Program-made: the position numbers and the translations under genes
The notes under the pieces: generated by a model
What the model saw: only the letters and a program-made list of their open reading frames with translations
Databases searched by the model: none
Told to the model about the DNA's origin: nothing
Assembly: GCA_015501055.1 (NCBI GenBank)
Contig: JADNYV010000001.1
Span: 1,488,001-1,552,000 of the forward strand
DNA: 64,000 nucleotides
Source: Mucidula mucida
Lineage: Eukaryota; Basidiomycota; Agaricomycetes; Agaricales; Physalacriaceae
Direction: 5' to 3'
In this document: piece by piece, positions 24,960-36,005 of the stretch
Position numbering within the stretch: the stretch's first letter is position 1
Layout: every line of letters starts with the position of its first letter

Positions 24960-26813
24960 ATGCCTAGTACCCATCTCTCTGTCCTCGAGACAAGTTCAAG
25001 CCTTTACTCGGACCGTCCTGTCTTTCGAACACCCTCCCTTGACCCATCTACCAATGAAGTGCGCGAGTGGAACATCATCACATATCGGCAGTTCCAGCGC
25101 GACGTGGATACCTATGCCAGATATTTCGCATCGATATTATCGTCCATACCTCAACGATCGGTGATTGGACTCTGGTACGTAGTATACTTTCGAAGTTCAT
25201 TCGAGCTTGACTGAGCGTGCTCATAGGATTGGCGGCTTTACCTACATAGATGTTCTTCACATATATGGCATATCTAGAGCAGGCTATATCCCTCAGATGT
25301 TCAGCCTACGCCTTCCCAACCCGGACGTAATCTTTGAATTACTCCACCGCGCCGACGCCAAGGCTCTTATCTTCGATTCTTCTTTCAAGGACGCCTTGGA
25401 CAAGGCTACGCTTCCCATACATCCTTTCATTAAAGCCGTGGACCCATCGTTTTCGGAAGGGCCGTTACCTCTAATGCCACACACCACGCTGGACGATATC
25501 GCCATGATTTTCCATACCAGCGGTTCCACGTCGGGAAGCCCCAAGCTTGTACCGTGTACCTATCAGTGGCTGGACGCTAGTGTCGCGAAGTCGCGTCAGC
25601 TCTCGGTGCCTTGCCGTCCGACGCAACCAGACGTTACAACGTGGATGTAAGTGTAATTTGTGATCGACGTCCAGCTCTCTGAACGTGTCTGCAGGGGAAG
25701 CATGTGCCATATAGGCCAATCATTCAGTATGTTTATCATCCATCCTGTCAGAAGCCACGCGTGTGTACTAATAATGGATTCAGTGCTTCTTGGGATTCTT
25801 GAACACGGGTCTTGTGTTATCCAACCCTCGATAATCGCGTTTTCTTCGACCGAGTTGGTGGACATGGTTCACAGATGTGGACTCAACCGGTTAAGACAGT
25901 TTGCGGCGTTCCTAGCGATGCAGATCCGCTCTGCGCAAAAAGACCCCAAGTTCTTGTCTGTACTTGTCGGCCTCGATGAGGTACTCTTCACCGGCATGCC
26001 TCTACCCCGAGATGAAGAAGAATGGGCGTACGGCAACAACGTTCCGCTGAAGGTGTGTTCGTCCACGTTCCCGGTATGACCTAACTAACATAATGACAGA
26101 ATCTGTTCGGGTCCACAGAATGTGGTGCAACACTCTGCACCTCTGTGGGATGTGATCCAGAATCTCGGTTCTTCAAGCCGTTAGAAGGGACCTCGTACGA
26201 CTTTGTGCCTATAGCATCTAGCGAGGAGACTGAGGTCGGCCACCAATCGACGGCGAGAATGTTGGAGTTCATCATCCGGTCAGACTCCAAGGATTGTCCC
26301 CATCCTTCTCTCCGTGGCCCCGACGGCCATTTCCATACCGGTGATCTCTTCCAAGAGGTTGCTCCCGGTGCTTTGGTGTCTTGTGGACGGGACGACGACT
26401 GGATTAAGTCGGAAAACAGTTTGCGATGTGATACGAAGTTAGTCACGTTGCCATTCATTAAATTTTCACCGTCTAACCTTTTCTGTAGAGCCATCGAGGA
26501 AAATGTCCGTTCCACGTGCGGTAGCCTCATCTCAGATTGTATCGTCGTCGGAACTGGCCGTCCTTCACCAGTCCTCTTCGTGGAGTCTTCTGGTGACGTT
26601 GACGATACGAAACTGAAGAAGGAGATCATTAGGAAAACGCGACACTTCCATTCCCGCCGATATCTTCACGAGCGGATTACATCCACAAACTTCATCGTCG
26701 TTGTCCCCCGACAAACTCTTCCCCGTACAGCAACAAAAGGGAACATCCGTCGCAAGGCCGTCGAGACCCAATTCCAAACCGAGCTTGACCTGATCTATGG
26801 GCTTGCACGGTAA
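24960..26813 (+). CDS. Stand-alone adenylate-forming enzyme (NRPS-like A domain)
   Basis: Exons 24960-25174, 25227-25646, 25695-25726, 25784-26052, 26100-26437, 26489-26813, 532 aa. It belongs to the ANL superfamily, which activates a carboxylate as its acyl-AMP. Core motifs: FHTSGSTSGSPK (A3, P-loop-like, about residue 165), NLFGSTECG (A5, 313-321), GHFHTGDLF (A7, about 389), GRDDDWIK (A8), and the late lysine in LPRTATKGNIRRKA (A10, about 507). The sequence style (GSMCHIGQSF, FSSTELVDMV) is that of basidiomycete NRPS-like and carboxylic-acid-reductase adenylation domains, but there is no carrier-protein site and no reductase, so it acts alone or in trans. The 57-nt intron 25727-25783 is stopless and in frame; splicing it restores the family spacing. 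No other pathway gene lies nearby. Confidence 0.85.
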
Positions 26814-27191
26814 ATGCGCAATTATTATTATTATTTCTTGCCGCGGACCCTTTACAGCCTACCGCTACCACACATACTAATCTTTACATTAAAACCTACA
26901 CCATTTCGAGCCAAGTTTTTGTTAATATTGTTATTTACTGTAACTGTATCAGTACCTATTTACTACTTACATGTTGTCGGAACCACCTGTATCCAATACA
27001 ATGTTCAGCTTTCGTTCTCCGCGCAAAAGTTTGTTGTGATCATGTAATAATACCGCCACCACACGCCCAAGTCACTGCAAAGTTTGATACTCGCACACTG
27101 TCGGAGCTGACACGACAAGATGGGTTGTTCGGACATCTCGAAACGATGAATTTACAGACGAATAAGTACATGATACAACTTGCCGAACGAT
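26814..27191. other. AT-rich 3' intergenic region
   Basis: About 380 bases between two convergent genes. It opens with an ATT microsatellite (about 26821-26835) and is AT-rich, as expected for 3' ends. I see no gene. Confidence 0.5.
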
Positions 27192-28219
27192 CTATCTCTT
27201 AACTTGAAAGTTGCCGTGTTTGACCTGCAAACAGATGCGTTCTGGAGCGCGTTCAAGTCTCCGCACGAGACAATCGACCTGTGCTGTCGCTTCGTGGCCC
27301 GTCGAGGAAGCAATAGAGAATTTGTACCCTGCAGTTGCGTGTCTTGACACAGGAAAGAAAGTTATATGAACGGTCAAAGTCAGAGGCGATGTGATGGTTG
27401 GTTTGTCCGCGGAACTGTTACTCTCATCGAATGGGGTAGGGAAGGGATGGAGATGTTGTTTGTACATTGGAAACGAGGGGAATTGCGCAGACGAGTGAGC
27501 AACATCGAGACCCCAGTTAGTTAAGAGAATAAGGGGATAGAAGGACATCCTAATCTTCTCGAGCGCGGAGGCAATGTTGTATAATGGGAACACGGAAACG
27601 TGCGGCAGAGATGACCTGGGTTGGGCGCGGACTTGTTCAACTGCAAAACGATCTGTCCAGTAGAACGCGCTCATGGAGTCCACGGCAATGATGCCCATCT
27701 CTGTGTTGGGCAGTTGCGACGCTGTGTACGACGGGAGTAGGAGAAGGGAGGCCGCGAGTTGGGATGATGAATTAGGACGAAAGACGTGAAATCTTTTCAT
27801 AGATAGATCCGTTATGATCTCCAAGTGATGCAAGGGCACTCCGAGTGATTGGAGGAGCGGATCGAGGCGAGAGTGCATCAAACGTTTGAAGCGGTCAACA
27901 TCAAAGGCGTGATCTGTGGCGAAGAGGAACGCAGCCTTGCCCCAGCCACCCAGCAAGTGAGACTGATAGGTGGTGGGCAATATACAAGATATAATGGAAT
28001 CATAAATAAAATGAGATGTTGTTGGGCCAGGAGGGCCCTGTAGTTCGACAACATCACCACGAGTGAACAATGATGCGTCGTCTTCAGTATTTGGACGCGG
28101 TGCCAGTGATGCCAGAAACTGGAATGCGAGTGAGTAAGAGCGCTTCTACGCGTACTAGTCTAGCTACATACGACCTGGAGTGTTTCAGCGGGTATTTGAT
28201 GCAGGAATGCACTTGCCAT
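27192..28219 (-). CDS. XRCC2: XRCC2-like RecA/Rad51 paralogue
   Basis: Exons 28219-28175 and 28118-27192, 323 aa. The first exon is short (15 residues, MASAFLHQIPAETLQ) and was found by following the frame back across a 56-nt intron. The Walker B region MGIIAVDSMSAFYWTDR matches XRCC2, whose members carry a DSLSAFYW motif, and the segment around GKAAFLFATDHAFDVDRF fits the family. XRCC2 acts with other Rad51 paralogues in homologous recombination. The Walker A position reads GPPGPTTS (about residues 43-50) and lacks the P-loop lysine, so ATP binding is doubtful. The C-terminal third is divergent. It shares a 155-bp promoter region with the gene at 28375. Confidence 0.75.
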
Positions 28220-28374
28220 TGGGTGTCAAGTGCAGGGACCACGTGGCACACCCACTTCTGTTCTGGTATTGTCAAGGGCGACCCGCTGCTGGATTGCATG
28301 CAACCCCGCTCTTCTACGCGCCATTAACGACACCATTTTTCTGTGCATATACCCAGTATTTACCTATTTCTATC

Positions 28375-30723
28375 ATGACAACGGCCGCGCCTGCGCGACC
28401 TGCCACCCGGCGTGTGCCTCCCACATCGGCGCCGTCGCCCCCAGCGCCTTCGATTTCTAGAGGGGCCACTGCCCGCTCAGCCGTATCGCCCCGGGTTTCC
28501 TCCTCTCTAAAGCCCACTGCCCGTCGAGCTTCAATCAAAGGTCCATCGCAGTCACCCAGCCCCTCCGAGGGCCAAAGTGATCTCTCCGACCAGCTCAAGC
28601 ACGAGACGGAGCAGAAGGAGCAAGTGCGTATTAGCTTCATTAACCTTAACGCTTTCCTAAATGCCTTCTGTGCCTAGCTTCTTGTCCAAGTCCAAGACAA
28701 AGACCAGCTCGTCGCCACGCTCGGCGCAGAGAATGATCAGCTTACGTCTGCTCTCAATGCGGCAGAATCACGTCTCAATGACCTCTACGCTGAGCAGAGT
28801 CGCTCAGAGATGGAGCTGGCCCAACGAATAGACATTTCAGAGAAACTTAGAGCCCAGGTTCGCGAGTTAGAAAAGGAGAAGAGAGATCTCCAAAGGAGAT
28901 ATAATGAACAGGTTCGTCAAATATGAAAGCTAAATCCTGCGCGTCCTAATGACTGTATACAGACCACTACTTTCGAAGCTGAACGCCAGGCGTTCTATGA
29001 CAATGAGCAGCACCTCAAGTCACGTATTCAGTCGCTTTCGCAGGCCAGAAGGCAGCCTGAACCGTCCGTTTCGATCTCCGATGTCGCGTCCATCGCAGAA
29101 TCGGTCACAGATGTAGAAGAGGCCTCGATTTCGGGCAGTCGTCCCCAGACGCCGAAGCAGGACTTGAATGATCCGGACCAGGAGCCCGCAGAGATGACTT
29201 CTCTCAGGCTAGAACTCTCTACTCTCTCCACATCATATTCCTCTCTCCAGAGCACGCTGGTGTTGCTACAAACTCAACTGGTTGACCTTAAACGCGTCAA
29301 TCATGAATTGCAAGAAGAAAACGAGAGCTACATGATTCTTCTTCGCGAACGGACTCTGAGTGGTCGCTTCGATATAAACAGACAAGTCGGCGGTGGTTCG
29401 AGTGACGAGGAAGAAGACAACGAGAGTGCCGAGGCGGGCAGTCTTCGTAGCACTACGAGAAGCACGTTGGAGAGAGTGGATGAGGAAGTTCCCGAAGGCA
29501 GTCTAGGCCAGGAGCTTGAAAGTTCGTTAGAACCTCAAGATTCAGACTCCATTTCGTCACATCCTGGCCGGAAACGACACGGACGTAATCGTGGTGGCTC
29601 TCTTTCTCCGGGCAATGGTCCTCGGGGAGAGTCACTTGCGGACCTGCCTATTACTGGTCCTGGACTTGATCTAGCCGCTGAATTGGGCCGGGCAGAGAAT
29701 AAAGACATTTTGGAGGGTAACTCGATTGACGACCGCGATGCTCAGACTAAACCCAAGTCGAAGAAGGATTCCGACAGGAAGGGTGGTGTTATCGACGGCA
29801 TCGAACCTAGCGCGTCATCGAGCGATCTTGATGCTCTACGCACAGAGGTCAAGGCTCTCAAGGATGCCAACAAGGCGCTTTCGCTTTATGCGTCCAAGAT
29901 CATTGATCGTATTATCTCGCAGGAAGGCTTTGAACATGTTCTGGCCGCTGACTACGAAAAGCAGCCAGAGACCCCTTCTACCGCGCATCCCAAATCGAAG
30001 ACGAAAGCACGCTCCCAGTCTGTAGCGAATACCTTGAAATCTCCGCCAACTCCGGTTGGCAGTACCACCCCCACACTTGGTGCGCCCGTGCCACCACCTA
30101 AAGCCCAGAGACGATCCATGTCGTTCGACTGGAGAGGATTCAATCTGTTCTCCGGTGCAGAGAAGAAACCTGAACCCAGTCTACGTCCGCTAACGCTCAC
30201 TCCGGGTGCCAGCCCAGTGACGGGCGCGCGTAAACTAGAGACACAGGAAGACGACGAGGACCGGCGCGAAAGGGAGCGCCTCAACGCGACTTTGAAACTG
30301 ATGGGACTTCCGCAACCGCAATCCCCGCAGCTCCCTCCGCCTGTGCAGAAATCAGTTTCTTCGCCTGGGCCCTCTCAGACGCCTTCCCCGTCGACTGCCA
30401 CGAGTCGCCGCTTCTCATTATTTGGATCGCGTTCTGTTCCGACTGATAATAATTCGGACACCTTGTCCACTCGCTCCACGCCTTCTCTAGGCGGCGAGGC
30501 TTCACCTAATCTTACCCGCGAGGCATTGGAGCATGCAGAAGCTGAGAATACTCTTGCTGCGTTGGATGCGCACGAGAGAACGCTCAGTGCTGAACTTGCC
30601 CGTGGATCGGGAAGCGGGTTCACTGAGATCCAGCCTCGCAGTGCTGGTCGACGCAGCCGGAGAAGTGCTGGAGGTAGTGGTAGTGGCAGCACTGTCTGGA
30701 GTGCTGGTATCGAGGATGACTGA
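28375..30723 (+). CDS. Coiled-coil protein of unknown function
   Basis: Exons 28375-28623, 28678-28911, 28963-30723, 747 aa. After a Pro/Ser/Arg-rich N terminus (about 70 residues) come long heptad-rich segments (QVQDKDQLVATLGAENDQL and on), a second coil around EMTSLRLELSTLSTSYSSL and a block QEENESYMILLRERTLSGRF that looks conserved, followed by an acidic and then Ser/Pro-rich tail with an SFDWRGFNLFSG patch and short coils. This is the build of a cytoskeletal or scaffolding protein. I do not recognise a named family. There is no membrane segment or signal peptide. All three exons join in phase and no break is seen. Confidence 0.8.
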
Positions 30724-30898
30724 AATGTGGGCCCTGTCAATCTTCCCTTCTACCTTGCCTTCGCTCAAGTATAAATACCATACTCCTTAATGTAGATTCA
30801 TGAACCCGGAACAATGCACGTTTGGATACCCAATTCCTCATCATCGCTTTTGTTTATGACCTCGAATGATTGCAATGAGATGACATGATAAGAAAAAT

Positions 30899-31644
30899 TC
30901 ATTGAGCATTTGAGCTATCCACAGAATGCTTTAATAAGGTGTTTCGAGCATGAGTTCGGATAGTCTCGAAAGGGTTTACAGCGAATTGGGGATTCGAGAG
31001 TATGAGCGGATGGCGGAGGCGCTCCAATGCTCTGGGCGCAGGGTTAGACGGGCAAGATGCGAGGGTTATCATGACCGACGTACAACTGCTTCTTCCGTTG
31101 CTTTTCGCTCAGTGTTGCGCCCTTTCCCTCGCCGATTTGTTTTGCCTTGGGCTTGGAATCAGGACGACCTGTTTTTATATCATTCGCAGGCACTATGGCT
31201 GGATCGTCTGCTGCTAATGTATGTAGAACGGATTCGAGATCGTTCATCCCGCCAGCGAGTTGTTCTCTTGATTTGCGCTTCACCCGACGCGCATGAGATT
31301 TGGAATAAGGAGCACGGGAATCGTCTATGCCTGTAAAAAGAGCGCTATCGGAAGTGGTCAATAACACATACGATGACCACTCACGCTGCATGAGAGCTTC
31401 GTGTTTAGCGCGTTTTGAGTCTACCGTCTGGGGAAGCGATTGGCTCGTGGAGGGCGTTGGCGTTATTTCGTCCTACATAAAGTATGACCAACAGTGACGG
31501 ACTATCGGAAAGGAAAACTAACTTCCTGCGCGCGGTGGTTTTTTGCGGAATGCGCATGTCTGGTTGTAGATTTTTTCCTGATGTCCTTGGGCTTTCGAAA
31601 TTTCAAAACAGGAAGGAAATGACAGTCTTGATGAATCTAACCAT
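30899..31644 (-). CDS. SLX9: Ribosome biogenesis protein SLX9
   Basis: Exons 31644-31642, 31591-31523, 31472-31385, 31330-31084, 31031-30899, 179 aa. The coding part of exon 1 is only the ATG, followed at once by a GTTAGA donor; the next exon gives PKDIRKKSTTRHAHSAKNH, so the model starts MPKDIRKK. Slx9 helps export and mature the 40S precursor. Family marks: YSKSHARRVKRKSREQLAGG in the middle, SEKQRKKQ, and the C-terminal HPLILSNPQFAVNPFETIRT with ARNTLLKH. The protein is basic and small, as expected. Every intron is 50-54 nt. It is divergent from the transporter gene at 31826, with an AG microsatellite between. Confidence 0.85.
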
Positions 31645-31687
31645 TCTGTGCAGATATTGGACTGCTCTCCAGTTATTCGATTGAGCA

Positions 31688-31705
31688 CAGAGAGAGAGAG
31701 AGAGA
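31688..31705 (+). repeat. AG dinucleotide microsatellite
   Basis: A run of about eight AG units between the divergent SLX9 and SLC35F-like starts. It may be length-variable between strains. Confidence 0.8.
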
Positions 31706-31825
31706 GATGACAAGATGCTTCAAGGCACCGATCAGTACTAATATAGCATCCTCGGTCAACCGCTATCTCTGTGTTTAACCACCACAACGCGCGTATCTTG
31801 CCTCGCGGCGAGCGCCCTTCCTGCT

Positions 31826-33400
31826 ATGGAGACCTCCCCTCAGCACGACTCTCTTCTTAATCGGGCTCGAAGTCGCTCCAGCACTCGGTTAAAGCTCCTC
31901 CCGCGGGACGACAACATATTCCGGAAGAGAGACTACATCGTCGGAATTGCTCTCTTACTGGTCGTCGTCGTACTATGGACGTCTTCCAATTTCATTACGC
32001 AGGTAATTGTGCTCTCAATTACTTGAGGTGAATCTGAAGAACGGGGCATCAGGACATGTTCGACGCTGGCTACGAGAAGCCGTTTCTGTAAGCGTGACGG
32101 ATCTGGCGATGGCGTCAGATCAGCTCATTATCTGCTTCGATAGCGTGACCTACTTGAACACGAGCGCTTTCGCGTTCTATCTCATTCCTGTCATCATCAG
32201 GCTCGCATGGAAGCGAAAGGCGCGTCAGGGTGTCTCAATTCGTAAGCTATCAGAGGCATGCGTGCAATCGCTCTGTCCTGAACTACTCTAAAGGCGAAGG
32301 ATATCAAGAATTATCTCAAGAGACACATTATGATACTCCTCATATAGTAGGTTTTGCTCTCATCGTTTTGCGGGTTGTTCAATTGTCATCTATCAGCAGA
32401 GCGCTCTAGACGCTCCTCTCACAATGCGTGAAACGGCGCGTATAGCATCGTGGTTTTGTCTCCTGTGGTCAGTAGTGTATAATTTTATCTAGACGGACTT
32501 GTGTCAAACCTATCATAGGTTTATTGCCAACTGGACGGTAAACGCATCACTGAATTACACAAGTGTGGCGAGTGCGACCATTTTGTCGAGCATGAGCGGT
32601 ACGATAATTTGTTCCAATTGATCGAGCCAAGTCTGACATCTTCGTTGTTGATAGGATTCTTCACTCTGGGAATAGGGCGCGTATTTCGGGTCGAGCAGCT
32701 CACTGGAACCAAATTTATTGCTGTCTTCATAAGGTAAAGAAGGTTTCATAGAGTACAGGGTATACTCAAAATTCCTCGCAGTTTTATCGGCGTCCTTCTA
32801 GTGTCGCTTTCGGACTCGTCCTCCATGTCCGAGTCGCCAGCACTAGTCGACGCCTCAACGATGCACCCGCTCTTCGGCGACTTTCTCGCTCTCGTATCGG
32901 CCGTGTTCTACGCGCTTTATGTCATTCTTCTCAAAGTCCAGATCAAAGCGGAGAGCCGCATCGACATGCAGCTCTTCTTTGGATTCGTTGGGCTCTTCAA
33001 TATACTGGCGTGTTGGCCGATCGGTGTTTTCCTGCACGGTATAGGTGCAGAAACGTTGGAGCTTCCGAGTTCGGGCAAGGTGGTTGCAGCGCTCCTGATC
33101 AATGTATGTGCTGGTGTTATCTTTAGTACGCCGCAGACTAACAGCCACTAGATGTTCATCACCTGGTCTAGTGACTTTTTATATGTCCTGGCTATGCTCA
33201 AGACAACGCCACTCGTCGTGACGATTGGCTTATCTCTTACCATACCCTTCGCCGTGTTAGGAGACTTTGCATTAGGAAATCTCGTTCAGTTTCAGGTAAT
33301 TTTTGGAGCGCTGCTTGTATTTATTGGATTCGTTGTGGTTGGCACGGATCACTCCAATGTCGATCAGGAACTAGAGGAATCGATAGAGGTCGTTTCATGA
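31826..33400 (+). CDS. SLC35F5-type DMT-superfamily transporter
   Basis: Exons 31826-32002, 32053-32087, 32144-32241, 32294-32346, 32400-32467, 32519-32598, 32655-32733, 32782-33103, 33152-33400, 386 aa. About ten membrane segments are visible, starting with YIVGIALLLVVVVLWTSSNF and including SVASATILSSMSGFFTLGIG, the signature half of this DMT branch, and ending KTTPLVVTIGLSLTIPFAVL, then VIFGALLVFIGFVVVG. The set resembles SLC35F5 and yeast vacuolar homologues (YML018C type). The substrate is unknown. An N-terminal basic Ser/Arg stretch faces the cytosol. The acceptor at exon 5 could be three bases earlier (CAGCAG). All phases agree and no break is seen. Confidence 0.85.
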
Positions 33401-33629
33401 ATTGCATTTGTCCTACATATTTATGAGTACAGTAAAAGTTGACCAGAAACGAGGGGTAGTAGAACGCGCAAGAACGGCGTTATGGTAGACGAAGAATGTC
33501 CATGGTAAGATACAATGGATATAAGTTAGGTAAATAATAAGAATGTTCCTGCCGAATAGGATGCGATGATCTACATGTGCTGCGAAATAGGATGTGTCTG
33601 GTACAAAAGATACAGAGGACGACGTGCTG

Positions 33630-35052
33630 CTAGGGTACCCTCAGGCCGGCTGCTGTAGGATGATACTTGACCTTTTCGAATATTCGGAAAAGACTGATCA
33701 CCAGGTTTGTGCAATACATCAGCAGGCCAACACCAACTAGGCATATAAGGGCCACCTGGCTGTCGCATATGGTATCGCCGATACTGCCCTCAAATGTGGG
33801 CAGATTACTGGCAGGCCGAGGTAGCTCGTTGTACCACGAAGTCGTAGACTCCGAAGCACAAGGCACGAGCGACGTGAAGTAGTTGTCAAAGCACAGCGAC
33901 AGGGCAGACGACCACATGCAAATGAAGAGCACGTCAAATAGCGTATGTGCCAGCTTGGCAGACGTACGCCACAGCCCAAGCGGGCGTCCAAAGTATTCCA
34001 GCTGCGGATGGTTAGCCTTCCGAGACAAATATAGAATAAAACACCTCACATATATTGCGTAGAGGACGTGCACAAGGGTCAAAGGTGAAAAAATAATAAC
34101 GAGAGTGCTGTGAAGATAGACATCAGGACGAGGCGATGCTGGAACTGAATGGACGGGACTCACGGGGAGCTGCCAACTGCGCCCATTATGCCATTCTCCT
34201 TTTCTCGTTGCCGGACTTGGATAGCTACGCCAAGAGCGGCTGCGGTAAAGGTGATGTTTATGAATCGGAATAGCTAAGGAGGATGAGAGACACCGCTGCG
34301 GGCCAAGACAACCTCCTACTCACCAGTGGGACGTATGTATTGGATAGAATGAATGTGCGTAGCTGTTTCTTGCGGCTACGCCACGGGGTCTCCTTACTAC
34401 TGGAGGATGACGAGACGTGTTCAAAGTCGCCAAAGTCGAAACCATCTTCCCGGGTTGGACCCTGTGCGGCTACTCTAGCGGTCCAGGGCGTTTCCCATCC
34501 GGGAGTGGAGTTCTGGGCAAGCGTAAACGGGGCCGCGGAGGGGGTCGGAAGCGAGATCTGGAGTCCCCAGTCGCGCCGTCGCGCTTGTTCAGAGGACTCT
34601 GCGGGTTTCTCCTTCCAAGCGCCATCCCTGAGAGCCGCGGCTGAGGCGGGCAGCCATGACATGGAGCGATCTTTGAAAGAGTGCTGCGGTTTCTTTTCTG
34701 TTTTTGCATAATCGTCAAAGTCTGCAGTAAGATAATCTCTTGGTCGTGGAAGCGTGAATGGCCACCAGCGGCTCGGCGGGGAATTGGAGGACTGTAGAGA
34801 GCCGATAACGGAGGCCCTGGACTCTGAATGGAAATCCGCGAGCGAGGGCAGTTCTGTGGGCGAGGGGGGTTCATCCTTTGCCCATGCTAAGGATAAGATT
34901 TAGTTTTTGTCTGTGCGAGACCGCAGAGGACATACGAGGGATAGTGACGACGGTTGAGATTGTTGGGGGGGGCGTTGGAGGCTGCGTAGGCTGGCGTTCT
35001 GGTTGAGGCTCGTCGTCGTCGACGCGGACGGAGGACGAGGAGGCGAACTCAT
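33630..35052 (-). CDS. SRF1-like fungal membrane protein (probable one-base frameshift)
   Basis: Exons 35052-34936, 34886-34324, 34273-34164, 34107-34050, 34001-33630, about 406 aa. A Pro/Ser-rich N terminus leads to SRWWPFTLPRPRDYL, RTFILSNTYVPL, then four or so membrane segments with LVIIFSPLTLVHVLYAIY, EYFGRPLGLWRTSAKLAH and FICMWSSALSLCFDNYF. This order is what I associate with fungal SRF1 (regulator of phospholipase D), but the name is tentative. Exon 1 contains a run of eight G on the plus strand (34965-34972); one more base there turns the end of exon 1 and start of exon 2 into a smooth TIPPWAKDEPPSPTE and fixes the phase. The only alternative is an acceptor 11 bases further on, giving a 60-nt intron. 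Confidence 0.65.
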
Positions 35053-35135
35053 GCGGTCATGAAGTAAAGTAAGAAGCAAACCCAAGCTTGGATATTTTTG
35101 GTAACAACCCCGATCAGGCTCTTACTAGTACGACC

Positions 35136-35990
35136 ATGGAGGAGGCTAATATCCCTTCCTTATCTTCAGGCGCCATTGGCTCTCGCTTTGTTTCGCAGGA
35201 CGACGTAGATTCCGCAAAGTCCCGTCGGGACGAGCAGTGGCGCGCCGCCTATGCCAGGTGCACAAGACCCGTCAAAACTGCCTGGTTACCGCTCTGACAT
35301 ACACCTAGACTTGGACAGGAGCCTCCAAAGCAGGTCGACGAGGCCTACGATGGCCGTAGTCTAGCTGAAGTGTGTACGCGTTGCTTAATTCAAACTGTCA
35401 TGTATTTACTTTCCATTTGGTGGTCCCGTTGGGCGGTTAGAAACTCGCTGCAAACAGAGTATGACTTTTCCCCGCCTGCTGGCCTGCGGTATTCATTGGC
35501 TGTAGATTGCGAAACAAGAGGAATATGAGGAAAAGACTAAGCTAGGTAAAGCCCCGCTCTGTCTCCTGCCCGCTGCGCTATTCTTATTATTCACAGCCAA
35601 CCAATTTCGGGCATTGGAAGAGGATGAAATCATGTTTCTCGATTCCATACGCGAGAAGGAACTAGCCGAGGAGAAGCTCAGAAAGGAACAGGACGGAGAA
35701 GAAGTCAAGGGCTTCAAAGAGTACGTCTTGACCCTCATTTCGCTATTGACCTTATAATCTGTCGCAGGGCTGTTGCCGCACGGTCTACGATTCCTCCACC
35801 GGTAATAGCTTCATCAAAGCCAGCAGCGCAGAAACCAAAGCCGCCTCCTCTGGTCAAGAAGGATCAGAAAAAGACGCTAAAAGGCGTGGTTGTGAAGAAA
35901 AAGGCAAAACCTGCTGTAACTGACAAGAAACGTGCAGCATCACCATTGCCGCAGGACGAGCCCGAGACAAAGCGTTCAAAAGTAGCGTAG
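35136..35990 (+). CDS. NIP30/FAM192A-domain nuclear protein
   Basis: Exons 35136-35257, 35309-35369, 35441-35458, 35506-35545, 35597-35720, 35768-35990, 195 aa. The third exon is a mere 18 nt (KLAANR). The NIP30 domain is clear: GSRFVSQDDVDSAKSRRDEQ, WRAAYARLGQEPP, EAYDGRSLAEKLAANR, QEEYEEKTKLANQFRALEED and FLDSIREKELAEE. The human relative PSME3IP1 (FAM192A) binds the PA28-gamma proteasome activator in the nucleus; whether that partner exists here is unknown. The tail is Lys/Pro-rich and ends ETKRSKVA, likely a nuclear localisation region. It shares an 83-bp divergent promoter region with the SRF1-like gene. Confidence 0.85.
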
Positions 35991-36005
35991 GCTTATAATT
36001 TTGTA

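Noticed and set aside
27878..28327. Alternative start for XRCC2 at the TTG near 28070 or the longer frame starting at 28299
   Set aside because: Following the frame upstream gives a real ATG exon (28219) with a 56-nt intron and a family-like N terminus.
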